Under the pieces are notes generated by a model. It worked only from the letters and a program-made list of their open reading frames with translations. It had not been told where the DNA came from and did not search any database. Shown here one piece after another: positions 1 to 30,800 of a stretch of 64,000 nt of DNA. Positions within the stretch are counted from its first letter, which is position 1. Every line of letters starts with the position of its first letter. The stretch is from positions 2,352,001 to 2,416,000 of the forward strand of contig WPIO01000004.1 of assembly GCA_009760855.2 (NCBI GenBank), read 5' to 3'. A program made the position numbers and the translations under genes. The DNA comes from Cristatella mucedo (taxonomy: Eukaryota; Bryozoa; Phylactolaemata; Cristatellidae).

Positions 1-16596
<16,596 letters not shown>

Positions 16597-18949
16597 GTTA
16601 TGCCGTGTGCTAATGGTCACCGGCACTCCGTGATAGACCGACCGTCCGACCGCACGGCTATGAGTTGCAATGCTGCCGCCTTAGTAGCGAGATATTGGTT
16701 AGCATATCAAGCTGGCGACCATCTTACTAGGTAGCAAGTTATCATTTTCTGATTATTGCAATGTGTCATATCAAAGCAGCATTCCTTTGTGCTCTGCTGT
16801 GCTTTTCTTGTGTGTCGCCTGGTGCTATAGCATATCCAGGCTTTCCAATTGTGCTATGAAACGAGGTTGATGCTGGCATATGTGGGGCTTTTTTCAGAGC
16901 TGCCCATCCTCTAATAGCTGTTCATTATGCTCGGTACTTTGCTTGAGTTCTTGTCTTCCCATACATGTCCTGATGACCTATGATGCTGCCTGTGTGCAGC
17001 TGTGGTGCAAGTATAAGGACAGACCGTGAAGATCTCAGCAGAGAATGCGTCGGTCCGAGTGCTGAGTATTGATATGCCTGTTGCAGATGCTACGTTCGTT
17101 ATGTTAGTATTTCAGCTGAAGATACTGCAACTGCAAAAAGATAAGAACTGTGCATGCAGAACCACAAATGTTCAAGGATGTTACTTTCTTACTGTGCATG
17201 AAAAACCGCATATGTTGAAGGATGTTACTTTTTTATGTTCTTTGGTGCTACTCATGGCCATTTTGTTTTATAAAAGCGGTCGTGTGCGATTTTTTCAAAA
17301 ACAATACAATGCAGGTAAAAGAACTTATAAACTTGGCATTGTCATTTGTCTTGGCATTGTCCTATTATCTGTTATTCTGTTATTTCTTGACCTATGTCGA
17401 GTGACTTGGGGGATCGGGTTTGTCGAACAACTTCCCAATGTTAGCTATATCTTGCCAGCATTGGGAGTCCCAAATACGATGGCCAGGAATTGCATTCTTA
17501 GAGCGAGTAGTTGACAGAATCTTCGTACGAGTTTAGCCTATTTATATTTTTAGTATCAACTCACACGAGGTACCTAGATACAGTGTCATCTATCAGGACA
17601 GATATCAGCTAGGGAGTGACTGTCTCCTAGGGCGCTAAGCTTGTTGAATGTAGCATGGAGATTTCAAAAAGTGAAACAGCTCCGCGATCAGTTCTGCCCG
17701 TCAGCATATTTGCAGACATTTGAAGCTTTTTTAGCAATTAGGCGACAGCCCATTGGTGAAGTGAGCAGGTGTTCACCGGTCCCTGCCCCTCCCTCTTGTA
17801 CCAGCCCAAACACGGGTGTTTGTCGGCTTGGCGAACCCTGGCGAACTTCTCCAGCCTTCCTGTGATTGATTATGGCAGACTTCAGCAGTGATCATCCTAG
17901 CAACATTCGGGTGAGCTCATTTCCTGAAGCATTGATATTGAGAAATAATTTAAAAACTACTTCATCTATCTGCATACAGAGTTCACCGAAAGCGAAGCTC
18001 TTGCGGATGCAGCAAACTCAAAACTTAAGAGAGCAGTCGACGAGAAAACTCACCACAAGACTTGTCGACAGGCGACGAGAAACTTTTCTCGACTAAACAA
18101 AAATTATAAAGCTACTTAGAAAGCACATAGAGTTTGAAGCCTTCATAAGACGTCCGGGTCTGACGCGGGAAATATCTGGCCAGGTGCGAAGGCTAAATCC
18201 GTGCCTACACCTGGAAGCTTAAGAATGCGAGGGAAAAGCTGCTATCTATCTTCTCCTCAGTAGTCAGACCCTGCACTAATTTCAAAGACGGTCACTTAAT
18301 CGCTGAATGAGGCTCGGTGGTCTCATTTCCCGGATGATATATGTGCGGCTGGTAAATGTTCCGACTTGTTCATGTACAATCTTGCTCACGTTTGCGCCTC
18401 TGTCTCGCTGCGTCCGCATTATACAACCGTCAAGTCACAACCAGCGACCGCTTTTTTTTTTAAAGAAATCCGTAGATAAAGCGAGTAGCAAAAATAAATC
18501 AAGTACAACAGCTTATCACCTGCAGATCCTGTACTAAAGAGCCTCTCTTTGCTCTTTCTTGGTTGACAAATCTATCACAGCCATAACTCGGATTTTGAGC
18601 GTTTCACTGACAAGAGGTTCCATTGCCGTTTAAATCGGTCCTCGTTTGACCGAGAGCTTTGATTGGAATCTGAGGTCTTTGGAAATTATCGCTCCGCCTT
18701 CACCGTTCTTAGATTCACGATAGGACTCCTGTAGAAGCATAAGTGCATATAGACAAGATGATTATCTGGAAACCCCCATTGGAACTCAAGCAATACCACC
18801 ATTCTCTTCCATATGACTAACCTCGCTCTATGTAGCCGACACGATAATGACCATATTAATAATAGTAGTAGTAATCACCCTTAGATAACTTAATATTCTC
18901 CCAAGTGTGTTGTTTTGTAATTCCCCGCAAGAGAATCAATACTTAGTGA
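16597..18949. other. Intergenic, no gene recognised
   Basis: This is the MYSM1 3' flank. A 162-codon frame at 17026-17514 contains two imperfect ~57 bp repeats (around 17155-17240) and hydrophobic runs but no known family. A stretch at 17940-18120 reads protein-like (ESEALADAANSKLKRAVDEK) in a frame interrupted by stops and could be an old mobile-element relic. I cannot name it. Confidence 0.5.
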
Positions 18950-20570
<1,621 letters not shown>

Positions 20571-20664
20571 ATGATTTGAATTTTGTGGTTACTAGCGCAA
20601 AGCACAGATTAACAAAAAGACAAGTACACGGACGAAGGGAAAGCTAGCCGTGAACCACGTGCAT

Positions 20665-20870
20665 CTTTAGTAATAATATTAATGGTACGTTTGTAGAGCG
20701 CCTTCTCTTGCTAGGCACTTTATATATGCTTTAAAGGAAGCGTGGTCAAATGATTGGCGGTAACATGCACAATGCCAACAAGCATAACATGGTTAGAGGC
20801 GACATGCACAGAGTCAACATGCAAATACGGTTAGTAGAAAGAAGCATGTACACGCTGAACAAAAGATTAC
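20665..20870 (-). mobile_element. L2-A tail only
   Basis: aataatattaatggtacg, then cttgctaggcactttatata, then catggttagaggcgacatgc and gtcaacatgcaaatacgg. Diverged copy. Confidence 0.8.
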
Positions 20871-20921
20871 TCCCTACAATTTCTCCATGAGGCGTCTTGG
20901 GTAGTACTGAGAACTTCATTT

Positions 20922-21055
20922 TGAGCTGCGATAGCCCAGGAGGTAAGATTCTCGCTCGTCATGACCGAGATCGAGGTTTCGAATCCTGCAGTGGGCGATC
21001 ATTTATTCGCCAACTAAAAGCGACAGTGATAGCCGTTCAAAGTTAGCTATACTCA
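20922..21055 (+). mobile_element. SINE-1
   Basis: Head gagctgcgatagcccaggag, B-box region ggtttcgaatcctgcagtgg, then gcgatcatttattcgcc and the body. Plus orientation. Confidence 0.75.
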
Positions 21056-21087
21056 AATTCACGTATTAAACCACATCCTATATTAGG

Positions 21088-21090
<3 letters not shown>

Positions 21091-21138
<48 letters not shown>

Positions 21139-21262
21139 CTTACATATATACACGCGTGTGTGTGTGTGTGTGTTTGTGTGCGTGTTTGTGTGCGTGTGTG
21201 TGTGCGTGTGTGTGTGTGTGTCTGTGTATGTGTGTGTGTGTATGTGTGTGTGTGTGTGTGCG
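21091..21262. repeat. (TA)n followed by (GT)n microsatellites
   Basis: TA run at 21091-21135 and GT run with GCGT/TTTGT steps at 21155-21262. Confidence 0.95.
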
Positions 21263-21282
21263 TGCACGTGAGCGTACTGCAT

Positions 21283-22045
21283 GTGCACAGTGTCAGCACG
21301 CATAAGCACACAGAGGACAATCGCAAGCACCCGCCAAATTGTGTGAGAAACTAGTACGTTTTAGCTTTCTTTTAAATTTTGTCAAGTCAGGGGATGTCGT
21401 GACGTCAGCCACGAGTGAGTTCCTGAAATTGGGAGCATACAAACTTCAGGCTCGGTCACCAAAGGATTTTTGAGGTTCGTACGAGGTATAGGTAAATAAT
21501 TTGAGTCGGAAAAGCGGCGGTACGATACCTGCTGGATAGCAGTTTTGATATTTTGGCTGGAGCCAGAAAATGGAGGGACCTAAAAGCGAGTGACCGAACT
21601 TTTTGAAGTTGATGCACTGCTTAATTGGAAGCCAGTGCAGTTCGGCTAGAAGTGACAACGTGGTGTGGCAACTGCGACGCTCACGACAAGCAACAATAGC
21701 TGCAGAGTTTTAAACCAACCGTAAGCGCTTGATTGCACAGGCAGGTATACAAGCAAGCAGTGAGATACAGAAGTCGAGACGGAATGTCACAAATGCTTGG
21801 ACCAATTTTGACGTAGTATCCTTGTCTAAGCAGGTCCGAATTTTAGCAATGTTTTGTACCTGAAATTAGGCGGCCTTGTCTGTGGAGCTGCCGTGTTTTT
21901 CTAGTGAAAGGTTACTTGGGAACAAGGCACCTTGATTTCGTGCAGATGCTGCAAGAGATAAGCTGGCAGAGCCATTTTGAGTTTACGCTTTCCAATTTCT
22001 GAGTAAAACTTGGTTTTATCATAGCTAGTAAGTTGGTCTTTAGCT
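21283..22045 (-). mobile_element. L2-A LINE, C-terminal part
   Basis: The minus strand reads LLAELHWLPIKQCINFKK and then decayed PQKSFGDRA; upstream it has the SARNxGxxFQS-like block near 21900. Truncated on both sides. Confidence 0.85.
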
Positions 22046-22049
22046 GAGA

Positions 22050-22345
22050 CTTAAAGGTGCAAGGTCATTGCTGGTAGTGACCCTTGGTGGAAGTGAGTTC
22101 CAGCCTTGCAGTGTGTACGAGTGTTGGCTCGATCGCCAAAAGGCCAATTCGGTGCGAATAACCGCCGAATTTTTAGATGCTGAGGATTGGTTGGTTCGAG
22201 ATCACGTGACTAGAGAAGCGATGACGTTGGATAGGTAGGCTGGTGCAGGAGAGTAGAGTGACCTTGAAAGTGACCGGGAATCTTAAAATCGATAATAAGC
22301 ATAATAATAATGCACTCGATAAAGCGCCCTCAGAGAACTCAACGA
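22050..22345 (-). mobile_element. L2-related LINE fragment plus L2-A tail
   Basis: 22050-22300 on minus encodes an L2-type C-terminus of a third, diverged type (TLQGWNSLPPRVTTSNDL near 22068-22115). 22304-22345 is the start of an L2-A tail (aataataatgcactcgataa). Confidence 0.6.
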
Positions 22346-22599
22346 TTTGATGCTAGATAGGGAGTGAGTCAAAGTCAGACCGGATTGGTGTTGATGTGGC
22401 AGCTAAGCCATTGAGGACAGACAACTCCTCTGATACTGCTCCTCTAAGTGACCTCCACACTAGGTCTACAACTTATGGTAACACCTGAGCTGGCCACATC
22501 CGCGCGTGTAAAGCATGAGCGAGAGTTCAACCTTGTGAGAATTGAACATTCAGTAAAATCATGGTTTTAGATCCTAATTCACTAGATACGGTCACCGGC

Positions 22600-22757
22600 A
22601 TGAAACAGTGGATAGTCTCTGAGTCTTAGTATAGCGTTGTGTCGCTCTAACTTTACGAGACAGTTTGTGGGTTCAAGTCCTGCCACAGGCGGTGATTTAT
22701 TGCTCTCCAAAATAGTGAAAAACCACCGCGGTTGTTTCCGTCGCTATAAACTGTAAA
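22600..22757 (+). mobile_element. SINE-1-like element, diverged
   Basis: B-box gggttcaagtcctgccacagg at 22671 onward, gtgatttattgc, then gtcgctataaac. The head differs from other SINE-1 copies, so a subfamily or a related SINE. Confidence 0.55.
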
Positions 22758-23214
22758 GATGACTGTGTCACTCGGCTGATCTTTAGTATTAGGTTTTAAT
22801 TTCATCTTCTTTACCATATAATCCGAAAGTGGAATATAAATTTCATATTAATATTTATTACAAATACCTGTGTCCTGCCCTGACACTGGTTTTAAACAGC
22901 GATATCTGTGTGGGCGCTGATTTTTGCCCGCTCAGCTTCGTTCCCGCATCCACCATTTTGTGGCGATTGCATTAACCTGTAGTGACCTATTCAATTTTGA
23001 ATACGAGTCCACGAATTTACTAATCCGTAAATACACGCCACTGACATCATGCTTACGTTGTGATATTTCTATCACTACAACGCTAGTTTTCTATTTTACA
23101 TATATAGTTACGACATGTACTCTCATAATTGAAATTGAATATTGAATTGTGCAATAGATTATGAAACGCTGATGATCAGACTTTTGATCAGGGCTTTATA
23201 TTCGAACGTTCGCT

Positions 23215-23700
23215 TAGTTCGCATCCTCCCAAAGCCTGGAACTCACTCCCGACTTGCGTCACGACATCCCCTGACTTAACCACACTTTAAAAGAAACTAA
23301 ACACGCGTCTATTTATCACAGCATTTAGTGAATCCCTGTGATTTGTCTTTTATGTGCTTATGCATGCTGACATTGTGCATGTTGCCACTAACCATATTTG
23401 CATGTTGACCCTTTGCATGTCACCGCTAAAATGTTATTCTTGTTGGTTATTGAGCATGCTACCACTAACCATTCGATTGTGGTTCCTTTGTAGCAAATGC
23501 AAAGCGCCTAGAAAGAGATTGAGTTCTCTGAGGACGCTATTTCAAGTGTATTATTACTATTGCTATTATTATTTAATTACAAATTTAAACGCTGTGGAGA
23601 TAGTATTTCTTCCTTTACGGCATTTTAAAATGCCTAGAAAGAGATTTATTTCTCTGATAGTGCTATATACAAGTGTATTTTTATTATTATTATTATTGTG
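23215..23700 (+). mobile_element. L2-A LINE 3' end followed by a second tail
   Basis: KAWNSLPTCVTTSPDL at 23236 onward, untranslated tail and core aaagcgcctagaaagagatt to 23560. A second diverged tail core (atgcctagaaagagattta) with (ATT)n ends at 23700. Confidence 0.85.
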
Positions 23701-23902
23701 TCTCAGTGGAACGGATGAAAATATGGGGCCTGACCGGGACAGTCAGTCCAAGCGATAGTCTGCTGGTCTGTGAGTCATTGCGATTGAGCCTTTTCGAAGC
23801 TATTCGTTTATGTGTTGTCTTTGAATTTTCAAATTGCATTTCCCCGTGGTTATTCACGAGTGCACGCTGTTCAGCCTATTTAATAAAAAGGAGTATCTGA
23901 TT

Positions 23903-24065
23903 TAGAAACCTCGTTTATATAGCGGCAGAAGACCCGTCCGGGCTATCGCCACCGCTTGCAGTAGTCAATACAGGATCTTCCGCTGCACAGGACTCGAGCC
24001 CACGACGTCGTGGGTCGTGAGGAGCGAACACCTTACCCTGGGCCAGGACCCGAGTTCTTACACCC
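23903..24065 (-). mobile_element. SINE-1
   Basis: cctcgtttatatagcggcag, then cgctatcgccaccgcttgc-type body, then a B-box variant ggactcgagcccacgac and a decayed head. Confidence 0.75.
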
Positions 24066-24221
24066 CGTAACGTGCCCCATAAGCGGAGGCAACTAGCGAT
24101 TCGCCGAATGGCAAATTGCACTCTCATAGCTGAAGACTAATTTCATTGAAACAGGACAGAAAGAGAGAAGTTATCAAAAAAGATAAAATACTAAACTGTG
24201 AGAGGTAAAGGATTCGGGAGG

Positions 24222-25242
<1,021 letters not shown>

Positions 25243-27248
25243 AGCGTGCGGTGACTATAAAGTTTCTTAGACAACAACGAGGAAAACAAGCAATAGAGAG
25301 CCTTTCAGCGTCGCAGCAGCGAAACTCGATTGAAAGCGCGATTTTCATCCGACTCAACAACGGCAAATATTTTCTAATCTTGCCTCCTACCAAGATTTTG
25401 CTCCATTAACAAAGAACTTCAAACTCGCGAGCTCAGCAGAACGTAAGTGGGCGTGCGTTGCGAGCTCGCGAGCTACGTCACAGCTCGCTGACAATCGGGC
25501 TCGCATTCCAAGGCAAGGTTGGAGTTTTTCCAATTTCAAGCACGCAGGCCTATACTTTTCTGAAGAATTTTCCTCATAAACTATTTGTTGACACGCTGGT
25601 TTATGCCAGAGCTAAGGTGTTTGCCATTTTTACAAAAGGGTGTGGCGGCTTCCTCATCGGGATAGAACCGGGCCGAAAAAGCAGCGCTCGCTCGTCACTC
25701 GCCGCTCACTCAGTCGATGCGCGACGAGTGACGACGGCGACGCTTGAATCTTCTATAACGGTTAGCGACGAAGGACACCCTTAGCATGAAAAGTCAATTT
25801 ATGACCCACACAGGTCTATTTGGTCTATTTGGTAGCAACGAAGGTTGTTGAACATGCGTTGAACAGATGCTACGGCGTACACCGACGGCTCCGGAGTCTT
25901 TAGTTCAAAACGGCTAAAACGACAATGCCAGCACTTGAGACATACCTCGCAGCCAATTAATTATACGGCTCCTTCTTTAATGCGCCCTTGGCCATAGATT
26001 ATCACATAATCGGTTCCTAACTGTTGCGATTCAGGAAAATTTGCGAATAATGCGTACCAGTCATAATCTGGCGGATTTAGCACGCCGCCGTTTCACATCT
26101 AACGACTAAAGTCGTTGGCTCGAGCTCTGCGGCGTATACAGCGCCTGAATAGAGCTTCAGTTCCCCAAAAAAGGGATAAAATATATACTTACAAACGCAC
26201 GCACGCATAAACATGCACGCGTGCACTCACACACACATAAATAAATAGATATACTTAATTAACGAAATTAAGCTAAAGAGAACGGTTTTAATAAAAAAAA
26301 AAACTGCACAGTTAATTACTACCTATGTGTTTTTAGACGTGGGTTTTGGCTACAGTAATTATTTCTAGCGGATTTTTTTTGGCCTTTTGCAGGGATATAC
26401 TGGACACGGCGCGGACGGACGAAGACCCTCTTGGATACGAGCACCTCTCTTCTGCCACTTTCGGAAGTTGTCAGACAGGGAATACTCTACGGGTGAATCT
26501 GATTGTGCGCACTGCTTTCCTGAGAAATCTATTTCTAATGTTTCCAATTTCTTATCTAGCGGTAAAAAACTTGGAATTGCTACAGAGCTCTTCGCAACTC
26601 GCTGAGCTCGACTTTGCCGCTAGAGGGCCACTGCTTCGAGACCACTCCTGAATCCCATGCCAGCTCGAGTTCTTTGTATCACCTTAATATGGCGGAGCTA
26701 ATTAATTTTTGGTCTATGCTGGGCTTCTGTGCTTGTATGTCAATACATAGGTAAAGTAGGGCTTGTGTGTGTATGCTGCGAATTACACCGAGCCTATAAT
26801 ATCCATGCGATCCTCTAATTAGTATATCTATGCAGATAACCAAGGCTCCCATCGCATAAATACTCAAGTCAAGCCCTGCGCCTAAAAATACAAAAGAGGC
26901 AATTAAAAATTGTATTTATATAATTTAAGAAACAAATATATAGCATTAGCTCTTGGAAAAAACCATCGTTTGAGTCATAATCATGTCAGACTAACTTGGG
27001 TAGGGATCTTCTACATAGAAGTCCAAAGACGTGTAGTAGGACAAATTCAATGCATTAAATCAAGTGAAAACATAAAACAGCAGCTGGCTCCGAAGTTTAC
27101 TAGTGGGCATTTTTCCAATCATCAGCCAAAACCAGGCAGCGACTCCGACGACATCAGTCCGCTGTGTGGGCGCGGGTATCAAGCTGTGGGCGTGGCACTG
27201 CTGCTGCTGCCACGGCGCTACCGCCCTGACTTACGCCGTCATCGCAAC
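25243..27248. other. UFC1 upstream region
   Basis: Contains a SINE-2 copy (26080-26180). A frame at 26387-26605 follows an AG and reads protein-like, but I do not recognise it. The ~120 bp before the UFC1 ATG is GC-rich and CpG-bearing, so it is the likely promoter/5' UTR. No TATA box in a convincing position was seen. Confidence 0.5.
26080..26180 (+). mobile_element. SINE-2, decayed
   Basis: gtcgttggctcgagctctgc (B-box region) followed by cgcctgaatagagcttcagt, the L2-like tail. Confidence 0.6.
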
Positions 27249-27371
27249 ATGGTGGACGCGGGCACGAAGCATGCGCTCGCCCAGATACCGCTGTTGAAAA
27301 CCAACGCGGGCCCCAGGGACGGCGACCTGTGGGTCCAACGACTAAAGGAAGAATACCAGTCACTAATAAAG
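27249..27371 (+). CDS. UFC1: UFC1 exon 1
   Basis: 41 codons, MVDAGTK through EEYQSLIK, donor gtaaag. It includes the N-terminal helix and [17 protein letters not shown], nearly identical to other animal UFC1. Confidence 0.98.
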
Positions 27372-27810
27372 GTAAAGGCCGACGGACGGACGGATGCCTG
27401 TCTGCTCTGCAGCGGGACCGGCGTATAAGCCGCCTCGCATATGTCACTGTTCGACGCATGCCGCGCCCTACCCGGCGGTTCAGCGTTGCCGCGTGCGTGC
27501 GTGCCTTCTCAATTTTCGCTGGCCGTCTCGATGTAAGGCGATCTGCGACCGCTGTGTCGTGGCCGCCGTGCAGTTTCAGCAAGGCTTTCCCGTTTGCGAA
27601 TTCTTCATCCTCGGTCTAGTGCCGGCATCATGACAATGGAAAGAACACACACCCGAGGGAGCACTCGTGCAGAGTAGATTAGTGCACAATGGCTTCTTGT
27701 GTTCGAGGAGTTTTTTGTAACGAATCCAGAAGGTTGAACCTATCGAACCGCGGGCAGCAGGTCCATCTGCGATCGACCGTTTCGTGCCTGCTCGCTGGCA
27801 TTATTGCCGC

Positions 27811-27882
<72 letters not shown>

Positions 27883-30800
27883 CGTAGCACGTCCTGGCAG
27901 GCCAGCCGAGTCAAACGTTTGAGGGAAGACCGCCTCTTAAATCATTTAGCTAACCTGTGCATCATTGAACTTTATCCAAGTACGCGTTTTTATGCTGTCG
28001 ACCTCTGACTTTGCGACGCTTGAGTAGTCTTATATGGTATATGTGCACTTGTTAAAAGCGTCTTTTGGCTATGAAGCAACAGTGGGCGTTTCAACCATTT
28101 TATTGCACGCATATGCGTTGTGCTCGGCACCACTGTCGGCTGCCCGATCTCTTTCATACCTGCACTTTCCTGATATCGTAACCCCAAGCCCTCCGCCTTC
28201 ATCTACCCATCTGCTCAGTGATGGACATGTTGCAAGGCACCTACCTTCCTGTTGATGAGAAATTCAGCCATCACGTTTGTAGCAGAAACAGTGTGCAGAG
28301 CACTAACCCCTCTCACGGACTCTTACGTAGGTGCTTGGTACCAGGCATTGTCATGCTCTGCTTTAGTGGAGCAGCTGCTTCACGGAAAACGGAAACGTGT
28401 AAATGTGGTAAAATCGTCTCATCGCCTGTGTATGCAATGCTGCTAGATGCTTATTGCCCATCGTTCTGTAGGCGTGCGCTGCAGTGCATGCATTCCTGTC
28501 GGCCTATGCTCCCATCACACGAGCTAGCTGTCATCATAACTTCGAGGGCTCTTGGCGATCATGCTGATTCGATGCATTCATGTGTGCCTATTATTGGTTT
28601 GCTGCTGAAGTTCTCATGATGAAAACATTCCTGGATGCTGCTGCATCTGCCAGGGCTCGTGAATTGGGTATCTCCTGCTTGAAGCCAAGAGAGAAAGGGA
28701 CGCATCTTCAGTATTTGATGCATTGCTTCGAGTTGCCCAGCTCTCCCTCAAGCGCTGCAGTGAATCAAGTAGTGGTCATCAGGCCGGCTGCAACCTATGT
28801 TGCCACTGTTCAATTTTAAAGTGTGCCAATGGAATCCTCATTCAGTGTGCTATAAAACCCATAATAATAATCATGATACATGACGTGTCTCTTGACGATG
28901 CCCCTAGCCTGTTTTTATGTGACCAAGATCTGGCTGAAAACTTCCCGACCGTACCAAGTCTATTTTAGATTTTCTTGATCTCATTTTGGTCCTGTATTCC
29001 AATAATTGTCCCATCCTCGTACTAGGTGATTTTAAATTCATTTCGATGACCCAATTGACTCCTTATATGTCACATTTTGTATGTTAGCTGATTCATTTTC
29101 TCATGTCGTTCTTGTGCATGGCCCACTCATAAGGATGGTCATTTACTCGAGCAAATATTTTCCCACAATTGTGTGCTGTCAACGCTTATTATTTACCAAG
29201 TTCTGCACATGTGACCACATGCCGATCTCATTCAGTCTGCCGTCCCTTTCGGTGTCAGAAATTGTCCATGAATCTGAAATACTGAAGACGTTAAAATAGC
29301 TAGAACTACACAGCGAAAGTTTAAGGAAGCATAGCTAGATCTCGCCTGACTGCCCATTGACTAGCATCCATCCTATCTAAGGCTAAATCTAGCATCTATA
29401 AAAAGGTTGCAGAATCGCAGATGTGCAATCCAAAAATGCTGACATCGACCATCAACCGTTTCCTTAACCACTCCCAGGTTTTTCTAGCTTCTTTGTTAGC
29501 AAGAAGATCAGCGAGCCTATCTCCAAGGTATCATACATGGATTCTTGAACCCTTGTTCCTTACTCTGCCTCAATGTTAATCTTCAAGCCTGCTGCTGCTG
29601 CTGCTATCTCAAAAGTTTTTGGCCCAGTCTAAGAAGACTACTAGCACTCCAGAGCTAATACCTCCACTGTTCTCCTTTTTGAACTACCTAGATTTACTGC
29701 TGCCTTACATAACTAACATAGTAAATTTGTCCTTAGGTCCAGGCTTGGTCCCTGCATCCTTTAAAAGGGCTGGGGTTTGGCCACTCACTACGACAGTAGA
29801 CCAGGAGAACTTCAAGCAAAATCCCACAGTCTCCCAATTGCCATCCCATCAAAGGCATTGGAACAAGTAGTACACACTAGCTACCTTGTATATCTAAACT
29901 TCAAACCTAGCAAGTAAGTTTCAGTCAGATGTTAGAGCTAATCACTCCACCGAGTTGGGGCTGTTTCGAGTGTATGATTTCCTTCTCAGGAATGTCAACT
30001 TAAGCAGATTCTCTGCTAGTTCTGCTAGATCTCTAGTAGCTAGTCATCATTTAATGCCATTAATTACCACGTCATTCTTGAGCGTCAATCATGTTACCCG
30101 GCAATCACTGGCACTGCACTGCAATGGTACAGGTTCCTCCTCAGTGGGAGACTTGAGTGCATTGTTGTCAACAGGTATCACCGGGCAACGATAGTCTGGG
30201 AAGACTTTTAAGTACAGGTATCTTCACGGATCGGTTCGTGGTCCACTTGTTTTCACATGTTACGCTGTCTCTCTGTCTGTCTGTCTCTGTCTGTCTTTCT
30301 ATCTGTCTGTCTGTCTCTGTCTCGTTCTCTGAAGATTACACTTGTATGGCAGCAAACTTTCTAGAGTCAAAAGACTTGTTACAAAAAAATTTGTCGTTAC
30401 TCAGAAATTGGAAATGTATGTCCGTCTGTAACTCCACAAAGCCACAAAGACTATGTGGGTATTGCGCAGGAGTTTTGTATGGCGCACACAGCCTAAGCGA
30501 CTTTCGGTACGTATTCGGTAGCCAACAGACGTCATCTTAACAACAAAGAGAAAACGAGAAACACAGCAGAGTCAGGAGAGCAGTTGAGATAGGGAGTAGC
30601 ATAGAAGTAGCAGCTCAGGGCGGCTGGAGAGGATTTGCCGTAGTCGTCAGCAGGAGAGTAGTGTCCTTGCGTAAGAATTGTGGAAGAGTCTTTATAAGCT
30701 TGGGAATGGAATGGCAAATTTTTATCCGTAGAAGACCCGAGGGCATGAGGAGGCTGAAGCTGGTGCAGCAGCTCAGCTAAGTATGAAGGAGCCAAGCTAT

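Noticed and set aside
17026-17514. 162-codon hydrophobic frame
   Set aside because: Contains two imperfect ~57 bp repeats and no known domain; no splice or promoter context. Left as unrecognised intergenic DNA.
26910-27248. Upstream extension of the UFC1 frame
   Set aside because: The frame is open, but UFC1 similarity begins at the ATG at 27249 and the upstream residues resemble translated noncoding DNA.
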